Below, one piece after another: positions 1-5,477 of a stretch of DNA of 9,131 nucleotides. The translations under genes and the position numbers were made by a program. Source of the stretch: an uncultured Halieaceae bacterium (GTDB lineage Bacteria; Pseudomonadota; Gammaproteobacteria; Pseudomonadales; Halieaceae); contig CAJXZI010000062.1 of the NCBI GenBank assembly GCA_913063005.1, positions 1 to 9,131 on the forward strand, read 5' to 3'. Below the pieces are notes generated by a model, which worked only from the letters and a program-made list of their open reading frames with translations, was not told the origin of the DNA and made no database searches. Numbering within the stretch: the stretch's first letter is position 1; every line of letters begins with the position of its first letter.

Positions 1-1000
1 TGATCGGCTCCATATTGGCGGTGGGTCTCCAAATTATCTGGATGATATTCAGCTGGCGAAGCTGATGGCCAGCATTCATAGCGCTTTTCACGTAAAAGCT
101 GACGCCGAGATATCGATGGAGATTAATCCCCGCCGCACGTCTCGCGCTCAGTTTGAATTGCTTCAAGGCTTGGGGGTGCAAACCCTTAATCTAGAGGTTC
201 GTGACGTCAACTCGCTGGTTCAAAACAAACTCGGACGAACCCAATCTTTCAGCCTTTTGGAAGACGTATATGGCATGGCCCGCGACATGAATTTTGACGC
301 GATAACCATGGACTTCTTGTTCGGATTACCAGGTCAGACGTCCTCGAGTGTGAAAGAAAGCGTTTCAATGATTGCGGAGCTCGAGCCTGATGTATTGCTA
401 TGTCAACAATTCACACGCAGACCTCACCAGTTCCCTCATCAAGCAGCCATCGACGAGAGCGCTATGCCCAGTTTGGCTGAGAAGTTGGCTATTTTTAACT
501 CCGTCGTTGTTGGGCTCGAAAACCGCGGGTACCAGTGGGTCGGGCTGAACGCTTTTGTGAAACAGGGGCACCCTCTTGCTAGAGCTCAGAAAAATAATAC
601 GTTGGAATACAATGCACTTGGGTACAGCGCAATAAAGAGCGATCAAACGCTCGGTGTCGGACTTGGTGCGGTCAGTGAAGTGGGCGACGTCGTTGCCCAG
701 AACTACGTTGATTTTGACGCATGGCAGATTGCTGTTGAGCGAGGGCATCTGGCAACACAGTTTATCGTCGAGACCACTGAGTTTGAGTTGGCAAGAAGAT
801 CCGTGATGCGACGTCTTATGTGTAACGTCAACGTTCCAGTCTCGACGCTCGCAACGCCTGAGGTCGCGAATTTGGTGGAGTCACTGGAGAGTCAGGGGTA
901 CGCAGAAACAGAGGGCGACTTTGTTCACCTTACTTCATTGGGACGGCTAGCGTTGCCGCATTTCTGGTCGGATTCTTCGCCAAGATTTCGTTGGCTCTAA
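1..1000 (+). CDS. hemN: HemN-like radical SAM protein (oxygen-independent coproporphyrinogen III oxidase family), 5' end missing
   Basis: The reading frame is already open at base 2 and ends in tandem TAA stops at 998-1003, so the start and the N-terminal CxxxCxxC cluster motif lie off the window. About 332 residues are visible. True HemN decarboxylates coproporphyrinogen III to protoporphyrinogen IX in the cytoplasm without oxygen, feeding haem and bacteriochlorophyll synthesis. The visible part begins LHIGGGSPNYL (bases 8-40; the SAM-binding GGGTP motif, with Ser for Thr). It continues with AEISMEINPR (bases 104-133), MDFLFGLPGQT (308-340) and a HemN-type C-terminal domain with GLGAVSEVGD. 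Several positions conserved in E. coli HemN differ: the GVQDF motif is EVRDV, and the NFQGY motif is NALGY (codons 614-619). The family call is firm, but the catalytic identity is less so. It could be a PGC-specific paralogue rather than the housekeeping enzyme. It converges on idi with a 4 bp gap. Confidence 0.8.
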   Translation, partial: DRLHIGGGSPNYLDDIQLAKLMASIHSAFHVKADAEISMEINPRRTSRAQFELLQGLGVQTLNLEVRDVNSLVQNKLGRTQSFSLLEDVYGMARDMNFDAITMDFLFGLPGQTSSSVKESVSMIAELEPDVLLCQQFTRRPHQFPHQAAIDESAMPSLAEKLAIFNSVVVGLENRGYQWVGLNAFVKQGHPLARAQKNNTLEYNALGYSAIKSDQTLGVGLGAVSEVGDVVAQNYVDFDAWQIAVERGHLATQFIVETTEFELARRSVMRRLMCNVNVPVSTLATPEVANLVESLESQGYAETEGDFVHLTSLGRLALPHFWSDSSPRFRWL

Positions 1001-1004
1001 TAAA

Positions 1005-1577
1005 TCATGCAGATAATCTGAGCTCGGATTCGAAATCTTCCTGTAATCGTTGCCATTCCATCGCAAACCAAGGGGTGGTTCCGATTAGGTCAGTGTTTAG
1101 CCACGAATCGACCTCTTTACAGTCCAGCCACTGGCACTCTTGAATTTCTGAGGGATTGTAAGAAGGCTCAGGCCGTCCGTTAACATGCCCAACAAAGACA
1201 GAGCAAAGTTCATGTTCGCTGCCAACGTTCTTAAATTGGGCCTGATATTCAAACTTGAATAAAAAAGTAAGTGTTGCGGCGAGATCGAGTTCTTCGCTTA
1301 ACCGGCGTCGCGTCGCTTCATCGAGGGTTTCACCACGTCGTGGGTGGCTGCAACAGGTGTTTGACCAATAACCTGGCCACAGGGGTTTCAGTTCGCTTCG
1401 TCGCTGAAGTAATACCTCGCCAAGGTCGTTGAATAGGAAGATAGAGAAGGCTCTATGAAGTTTTCCCTCGCCTTTGTGGGCGTTTAATTTCTCTTCAAAA
1501 CCAATGACGTTGTCGCTTGGGTCAACTAGCATCAGGGGTTCGTCGTCAAACGACACGATTGTGGTGTTATCTCTCAT
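1005..1577 (-). CDS. idi: Isopentenyl diphosphate delta-isomerase, type 1 (Nudix)
   Basis: This 190-residue protein interconverts isopentenyl and dimethylallyl diphosphate in the cytoplasm, supplying the geranylgeranyl chain of bacteriochlorophyll and the carotenoids. Length is typical of bacterial type 1 Idi (about 180-190). Visible signatures are HRAFS at residue 41, NTCCSHP at 73-79 (Cys76 aligns with the E. coli catalytic Cys67), a Nudix-like stretch from Gly82 through SEEL at 94-97, and SEHELC at 120-125 (Glu123 aligns with E. coli Glu116). The ATG at 1577 has an AAAAGG ribosome site at 1586-1591, 8 nt upstream. Its upstream side holds the structured 1620-1756 element and then the puf terminator, so it is probably transcribed separately from puf. 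I see no convincing -10/-35 pair in front of it. Its 3' end is 4 bp from the convergent hemN-like gene. Confidence 0.95.
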   Translation of the reverse strand: MRDNTTIVSFDDEPLMLVDPSDNVIGFEEKLNAHKGEGKLHRAFSIFLFNDLGEVLLQRRSELKPLWPGYWSNTCCSHPRRGETLDEATRRRLSEELDLAATLTFLFKFEYQAQFKNVGSEHELCSVFVGHVNGRPEPSYNPSEIQECQWLDCKEVDSWLNTDLIGTTPWFAMEWQRLQEDFESELRLSA

Positions 1578-1619
1578 AGCGAGTACCTTTTGTCGTTAAC
1601 GCATGAATTAGCTTAAAAA

Positions 1620-1756
1620 GACCCACTCCTTGGGGAAGGACGTGTGAACTTAGCAAATCGGGTGGAGATCGGCGATCGTAGCTCTGGGGGCAGGGTGATC
1701 GCGAAGTCCCGATTGGGTCCACACTGCATCGTCTGGGGGCAGCCGGTGCGTGGGTC
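1620..1756. other. Candidate structured RNA or foldback DNA element (four-way junction) between idi and puf
   Basis: Most of the non-coding spacer 1578-1797 folds into nested inverted repeats. The closing stem pairs GACCCAC (1620-1626) with GTGGGTC (1750-1756). Directly inside it are three arms. Arm 1 is TCCTT-GGGG-AAGGA (1627-1640). Arm 2 (1642-1724) has an outer helix 1642-1649/1717-1724 (one mismatch), a middle helix AATCGGG/CCCGATT (1656-1662/1708-1714), an inner helix GCGATC/GATCGC (1672-1677/1697-1702) and a cap CTG-GGGG-CAG (1684-1693). Arm 3 (1726-1749) is GCATCG/CGGTGC around CTG-GGGG-CAG. Linkers between arms are zero or one base. Three imperfect pairs become G-U wobbles on the plus strand (1681/1696, 1683/1694, 1729/1746) and one on the minus strand (1647/1719), mildly favouring a plus-strand RNA. 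Five T's follow the closing stem on the minus strand (1615-1619). It could be an sRNA, an idi leader element or a MITE-like insertion. Strand and function are unresolved. Confidence 0.4.
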
Positions 1757-1757
1757 G

Positions 1758-1783
1758 AAAAATCAGGGCCCTAAAGGGCCCTA
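1758..1783 (-). terminator. Rho-independent terminator of the puf operon
   Basis: On the minus strand, 15 nt past the pufA stop, AGGGCCC-TTTA-GGGCCCT forms a perfect 7 bp GC-rich stem (1765-1782) followed by GATTTTT. This fits the end of the bch-puf transcript. In the plus direction the same hairpin is followed only by ATTCATT, so termination that way would be weaker. Confidence 0.85.
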
Positions 1784-1797
1784 TTCATTGACGGTAC

Positions 1798-1998
1798 TTA
1801 CTGCCGTGAGGGAGGGAGTGCCTCCGCCATGGCTGCAGGTGCCGCATATGGACCATCGATCCAGTTGTACTTCGCAGAGCTCAACAGGACGAAGTGGATC
1901 AATACAGCTACTGAGAACAGGAACACGCCCTGCGCTACAAGTACCCGACGTGGATCAAATATTCTCCAGATCCGTGAGAAGGGTTGCGTTAGAATCAT
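1798..1998 (-). CDS. pufA: LH1 light-harvesting antenna alpha subunit
   Basis: This 66-residue membrane polypeptide pairs with PufB; alpha-beta pairs bind bacteriochlorophyll a and carotenoid and form the LH1 ring around the reaction centre. The sequence shows the family pattern: a short N-terminal helix ending in IFDPRR (residues 13-18), one membrane span at about 19-41, the ligand His35 in LIHFVLLS, and the Tyr-Asn-Trp (44-46) that typically hydrogen-bonds the pigment. The tail after residue 47 is Ala/Pro rich, as in other LH1 alpha chains. The ATG at 1998 follows GGAGA by 6 nt. An ATG 5 nt earlier opens only a two-codon frame and is ignored. It lies 73 nt after pufB and is the last gene before the terminator. 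Its position after pufC, not before pufL, is unlike Rhodobacter. Confidence 0.95.
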   Translation of the reverse strand: MILTQPFSRIWRIFDPRRVLVAQGVFLFSVAVLIHFVLLSSAKYNWIDGPYAAPAAMAEALPPSRQ

Positions 1999-2071
1999 TT
2001 CATCTCTCCATTTGGAATCACGACGAGCCCGTCAAGCCGGACAGTCGCTTGGTTAAGGTGATAGTCCCGGA

Positions 2072-2224
2072 TTACATTCCGAACCAGGGCTGCCACTTCC
2101 ATACGGCAATGTGAGCCGCGCTGGCGATAGCCACAAACGTCCACATGCCTTTCTCGTAAGACTTCATGAACTCGCTAGCTTCGCTAGCAGTGAGTCCTGA
2201 CATGCCTACATTTTCATCACTCAT
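2072..2224 (-). CDS. pufB: LH1 light-harvesting antenna beta subunit
   Basis: This 50-residue single-span protein is the beta partner of PufA. It shows SGLTASEASEF (residues 9-19), a span at about 28-44, the bacteriochlorophyll ligand His38 (AHIAVW) and the terminal PWF. The frame stays open for 65 more codons upstream, but the start at 2224 is chosen because GGGAGG (2232-2237) sits 7 nt before it and the resulting length is normal for the family. Two usually conserved positions differ. The family His in the E-F/L-H motif, 18 residues before the ligand His, is Met20, and the Arg of the WRPW motif is Gln46 (WKWQPWF). It lies 233 nt after pufC across a hairpin-rich spacer, so its expression may be set separately from the reaction-centre genes. 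Confidence 0.95.
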   Translation of the reverse strand: MSDENVGMSGLTASEASEFMKSYEKGMWTFVAIASAAHIAVWKWQPWFGM

Positions 2225-2457
2225 GGTTTTACCTCCCATGTAGTAGTTCGCGATCTGTCGCAGCTCAGTAATAAATACCGTGTTACGACGCTCTTCTTCT
2301 GACCGTTGATGCAAAGCATCGCAGGTTAAAAGATCTTCCCGGAGAAACGCCTGTTTGAGCGCGCAACCCTGGGTAGATAGGTCCACACTGATGTGTGGTT
2401 GCGAGGGCAGGGCAGACACCCTCGCGCATAAATCTCTTCACTCTCTGCCGAGCCTTG
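2225..2457 (-). other. pufC-pufB spacer with RNA hairpins and a competing long-range stem
   Basis: This 233 nt spacer has no gene I can support. On the transcript it contains GCGAGGG/CCCTCGC (arms 2401-2407 and 2419-2425), then CCACAC-ATCA-GTGTGG (2383-2398), then GATGC-TTT-GCATC (2308-2320). A third 7 bp pairing, CGCAACC/GGTTGCG (2362-2368 with 2397-2403), shares bases with the first two and would exclude both. None is followed by a T run, so these look like processing or stability structures rather than terminators. I see no convincing promoter for pufBA here and no TGT-N12-ACA site. Confidence 0.5.
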
Positions 2458-3555
2458 TTATTGATCACCACCGGTGGTCATATCTGCCATGCCGCCCGCA
2501 GCCTCAGACATTTCTTCAGCTTCGTCGGCAGGGGCTTCAGGTTCTGGTTGGGCGAGTTTTGCAAGGTTCGGGTAGTCCTTGATCATGTTTGCGCCCAGCA
2601 GCGGCTTGTAAGCACCTTGGTGGCAGGTTTCACAGTTAACTTTTTGAGCATCGCCAAGCTTTCCGAGGCGGTGGGGTGGCAACCAGTCAGTGGTGGGATC
2701 AACGTATTCGTTGTTCATCTCACGGACCATTCGGATGCCATGCCATGCCCTAACTCGTTGTGGTGAGCTCTCCTCCCAAGAGAAGAACGCACGTGAGTTG
2801 TGGCAGTAAGTGCAATTAACCCCGAGTGCGCTCGAGAAGTGCATCATGAGGCTGTAACCCCACTCTGATTCTTTCAGCGACACACCGCCCTCATCACGTA
2901 GCGCGGTAGTACCTGCGTGACGACCGTTTCTGTCGTCAAGGAGGTAGGGGGTGAAGGGGTCAACGGGTAAAGAGGCGAGACCCGCTGCAACAGAAGATAC
3001 GTTCTGCATCTGATTCTTCATGCCCCCCGCAACCTTGTGGCCAGGGTTAATATTCCAAACGTACTCAGGAACGTTGTTGCCGCGATGACAGGTGTAGCAG
3101 GTGACACCTGCTCCACCGACGTGCTGGCTCCAGTTCTCGTTGGCGTTCTGAGTCATCTGTATCATGACCCGAGCCACTTTCTTGGTGTACAGCGTGTCAG
3201 CTGCGAAGCCTTCACCTGCGACGTGGCAGTAGTTACAGCCCTCTTCGGGTGAGACCCACTGAGTAATAGCCGCCATCAGTCTAGTGAACTCACCGACGGA
3301 GAGGTCGCCCAACACTTGGACGTTCTGATAAATGTCTTTTGCCTTTGGCCCAACGGCGGGTACCGCAGGTATCGCTTCGGGCATGACATTGTCAGCTGCA
3401 AGCTCATCGAGACGGTCTGGATTGTACAAGCCTTCCATACCGGTGCCTCGATAGCCCCATTGTGTTGATTCGGGTGGTGGCATTTCACAGCCACCGAGCA
3501 ATAGCGCAGTACCCAGACCAACAGTTGCAAAGAGTTTGGTCGTTAGCGTTTTCAT
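2458..3555 (-). CDS. pufC: Photosynthetic reaction centre tetrahaem cytochrome c subunit
   Basis: PufC is the periplasmic electron donor that re-reduces the oxidised special pair. The 365-residue product has a signal peptide ending in the lipobox LGGC, so Cys23 should be lipidated and the protein membrane-anchored. Four CxxCH haem c sites are present at residues 107-111, 153-157, 248-252 and 308-312, the full set for this family. Met residues ahead of haems 1-3 (for example Met94 and the Met pair at 237-238) and His145 are plausible axial ligands by comparison with the Blastochloris cytochrome. The ATG at 3555 overlaps the pufM stop (ATGA) and follows GAGGG by 6 nt, indicating translational coupling. 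The last 30 residues form an acidic, Pro/Ala/Gly-rich tail after the haem-4 domain. Confidence 0.97.
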   Translation of the reverse strand: MKTLTTKLFATVGLGTALLLGGCEMPPPESTQWGYRGTGMEGLYNPDRLDELAADNVMPEAIPAVPAVGPKAKDIYQNVQVLGDLSVGEFTRLMAAITQWVSPEEGCNYCHVAGEGFAADTLYTKKVARVMIQMTQNANENWSQHVGGAGVTCYTCHRGNNVPEYVWNINPGHKVAGGMKNQMQNVSSVAAGLASLPVDPFTPYLLDDRNGRHAGTTALRDEGGVSLKESEWGYSLMMHFSSALGVNCTYCHNSRAFFSWEESSPQRVRAWHGIRMVREMNNEYVDPTTDWLPPHRLGKLGDAQKVNCETCHQGAYKPLLGANMIKDYPNLAKLAQPEPEAPADEAEEMSEAAGGMADMTTGGDQ

Positions 3556-4526
3556 TGTGCACCCTCAGTCAGTAGTGGATCGACGACTGCTTCGCCAATC
3601 ATTGGATAGGTCGGAACCAGTCCGTGCTTCATGCCCCACAGGTACCAATTCTCAACAACGGTTCCTGTAAGGATGATGCCGATACCGCCCGTAACGCAGG
3701 TCAGTACACCGAACCACCATGCCCACTTGTGGATTGATTCCATTGAGGCGTTGAAGCCCATGGTCCATCTCCAGAAGAGAGCGCCGCGCTCAGCCGCAGT
3801 TCCGCGGTCAGTGATCTGATCGATCTCACGATCAGCGCCGTATCGGCTGGTTGCCAAGATGGTTGCACCGTGCATGGCGAACAGAACCGCTGATCCGTAT
3901 AGGAAGAAAATGCTCCACATGTGGAAGGGGTTGTAGAACAAGTTTCCGTACCTCAGCGAGAAAGCCGCCGTCCAATCAAGGTGTGGGAAGATCCCGAACG
4001 GCACTGCTTCTGACCAGCTTCCCATGAGCACAGGGCGGATGAAGCCAAGTACGAGGTAGAGCCAAATCGCTGCGGCGAACGCCCAGGCCATTTGATTGCC
4101 CATGCCATAGTTATTACCTAAGGCAAAGGTTCGCCACCACCACAACATAATGGATAGCGTAAGGAAGGCACCGGCGATCAGCCACCATCCACCGTCATTG
4201 AGCGGGGGGAAAGATAGGCCGTACTGAGGACCAGGCGGTTCCAGAGCTAGCCAGAAGAGCTGGCGTACAAACTCGATGGGATCCCAGTTCACGGACGCAA
4301 ACATGTTGAGTCCGATGATTAGGAAGGCGATGGTGCCCGTGAATAGGGCAGCGACACCCAGCGGCCCCAGGTAGATAGGGCCAATCTGAGCATCACCTAA
4401 CTTACCCATCCAGTAGCTGTGCGTCAGGATGCCTGTCCGATCATCGTGAGTATTCTCGACGGGGACCCCTGCGTAGTCCGGTGCTGCGACCTGAACCGTT
4501 GTAAAGATATTTTGATATTCAATCAT
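3552..4526 (-). CDS. pufM: Photosynthetic reaction centre subunit M
   Basis: This 324-residue, five-span membrane protein pairs with PufL to hold the bacteriochlorophyll special pair, accessory pigments, the quinone QA and the non-haem iron. The key residues fall at the same numbers as in Rhodobacter sphaeroides M. These are His182 (accessory bacteriochlorophyll), His202 in YNPFH (special pair), His219, Glu234 and His266 (iron ligands), and Trp252 in FWRWTMGFNA (QA pocket). The visible order of spans and the GSWSEAVPFGIFPHLDW loop are typical. The start ATG at 4526 lies 16 nt after the pufL stop, with GGGG about 9 nt upstream. Its TGA overlaps the ATG of pufC. No truncation or frameshift is seen. 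Confidence 0.98.
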   Translation of the reverse strand: MIEYQNIFTTVQVAAPDYAGVPVENTHDDRTGILTHSYWMGKLGDAQIGPIYLGPLGVAALFTGTIAFLIIGLNMFASVNWDPIEFVRQLFWLALEPPGPQYGLSFPPLNDGGWWLIAGAFLTLSIMLWWWRTFALGNNYGMGNQMAWAFAAAIWLYLVLGFIRPVLMGSWSEAVPFGIFPHLDWTAAFSLRYGNLFYNPFHMWSIFFLYGSAVLFAMHGATILATSRYGADREIDQITDRGTAAERGALFWRWTMGFNASMESIHKWAWWFGVLTCVTGGIGIILTGTVVENWYLWGMKHGLVPTYPMIGEAVVDPLLTEGAQ

Positions 4527-4542
4527 CGTCGTGATCCCCTTA

Positions 4543-5367
4543 TTAGTACCAAATTGGGAGCGTTAGCCACCAGTTCCACCATTCAGGCCACCCCTTCGTC
4601 CAGAAGGGACCGCTGATGACGATACAAACAGCACTCCAGAAGGCCGCTGAAATAGCGACGAAGGTGCCGAGGCGGTGGATACCCAACGCGCCAATCGAGT
4701 AACCAATGTCGTCACGGAAGTAAGTGTTCTCGTGCTCTCCTGTCTTGACGGTTTCACCAGCCCGGGGGTTGGTGGCCATCAGAATGAGCGATCCGTGCAT
4801 CGATAAGGCGAGCGCCGTGGTGAAGAAGAAGGTCACCGCGAGCATGTGTGCGGGGTTGTAATGAAAGTGGAGGAATTGGTAGCCCACGTTGGACACCCAG
4901 TCGAGGTGACTCATGATGCCGTAGGGGAAGCCGTGACCCCAAGCACCCAAGAGTACAGGGCGAATGATGACCAGTGTGACGTAGGCGAGTACCGCAAACG
5001 AGAACGCAAAGGGTACGTGCAGTCCCATGCCTAGTTTACGAGAGATCTCAACCTGCCGCAGAATCCATGACACAAAGGCGCCGGTCGCACAAATCGTGAT
5101 GATCTGCCACAGCCCGCCCTCCTTCAACGGTGCCAACCCCAATCCGTACGACAGATCAGGCGGCGCGATGTTAATCCGCCAAATATTCCATGTATCGCCT
5201 AGGGCTGCGCCATAGAAAATCAGGGCTGTCCCCGTGACGGCGAAAAAAAGGGTCGTTATCCCGAAGAAACCGACGTAAAACGGCCCCATCCAGAAATCGA
5301 AAAGATCGCCGCCGAGAAGGGTACCCCCTCGGACTCGATACTTTTTCTCAAAGCTCATCATCGACAT
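4543..5367 (-). CDS. pufL: Photosynthetic reaction centre subunit L
   Basis: This 274-residue, five-span membrane protein is the partner of PufM and carries the active electron-transfer branch and the QB site. Residues align one number above R. sphaeroides L: His154 (accessory pigment), His169, His174 in YNPAH (special pair), His191 and His231 (iron), plus Glu213 and Ser224 (proton path to QB). The N-terminus MSMMSFEKKYRVRGG aligns end to end with the usual MALLSFERKYRVRGG, supporting the ATG at 5367. GGGAG lies 9 nt upstream. It is separated from the PufQ-like gene by 110 nt holding two hairpins and is followed after 16 nt by pufM. Confidence 0.98.
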   Translation of the reverse strand: MSMMSFEKKYRVRGGTLLGGDLFDFWMGPFYVGFFGITTLFFAVTGTALIFYGAALGDTWNIWRINIAPPDLSYGLGLAPLKEGGLWQIITICATGAFVSWILRQVEISRKLGMGLHVPFAFSFAVLAYVTLVIIRPVLLGAWGHGFPYGIMSHLDWVSNVGYQFLHFHYNPAHMLAVTFFFTTALALSMHGSLILMATNPRAGETVKTGEHENTYFRDDIGYSIGALGIHRLGTFVAISAAFWSAVCIVISGPFWTKGWPEWWNWWLTLPIWY

Positions 5368-5385
5368 TGCATACTTCTCCCTTCC

Positions 5386-5454
5386 GAGCGCTAGGCGCTC
5401 CGTTTTCCTGGTCCTCGGTGGCTCTTTGGACCGTGTTATCTATCTCCAAGCCAC
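5386..5454 (-). other. Tandem RNA hairpins in the pufQ-pufL spacer
   Basis: On the transcript the first hairpin pairs GTGGC+TTGGA with TCCAA+GCCAC (5418-5454), ten pairs interrupted by one 3-nt bulge, around a 14-nt loop. The second is GAGCGC-CTA-GCGCTC (5386-5400), ending 4 nt before the GGGAG ribosome site of pufL. Neither has a T run, so they are probably not terminators. Hairpins in the pufA-pufL gap of Rhodobacter stabilise the upstream mRNA segment; a comparable processing or translation-control role here is inference. Confidence 0.55.
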
Positions 5455-5477
5455 AAGGGACCTGGAACCACACAAAG

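Noticed and set aside
1590..1618. Plus-strand promoter-like TTGTCG, 17 nt, TTAAAA ahead of the 1620-1756 element.
   Set aside because: Only 4 of 6 and 3 of 6 consensus matches, and the predicted start would fall inside the closing stem; too weak to list.
1615..1640. Separate terminator on the minus strand (TCCTT-CCCC-AAGGA, then TTTTT).
   Set aside because: Seven bases separate the short 5 bp stem from the T run; it is described as part of the larger element instead.
1683..1742. Direct repeat TCTGGGGGCAG at 1683-1693 and 1732-1742 as possible operator sites.
   Set aside because: Both copies form the loops of two arms of the 1620-1756 foldback, so they are better explained as part of that structure.
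1620..1756. tRNA gene, suggested by a 7 bp closing stem and cloverleaf layout.
   Set aside because: The middle arm is 83 nt, there is no T-loop GTTCRA motif or anticodon loop in the right place, and no CCA-like end.
2022..2051. Small hairpins in the pufB-pufA gap (GACG/CGTC and CAAGC/GCTTG).
   Set aside because: Stems of 4-5 bp that share a base; expected by chance in a 73 nt spacer.
1644..2114. Plus-strand 156-codon frame antisense to pufA and pufB.
   Set aside because: It is a shadow of two well-identified antenna genes and the structured spacer, with no recognisable domain.
1716..2390. 11 bp match GGTCCACACTG at 1716-1726 and 2380-2390.
   Set aside because: Several 11 bp matches are expected by chance in 9 kb, and each copy belongs to a different local stem.
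2225..2419. In-frame open extension of 65 codons upstream of pufB, which would give a 115-residue protein.
   Set aside because: A GGGAGG site sits 7 nt before the ATG at 2224, LH1 beta chains are about 50 residues, and the extension resembles nothing in the family.
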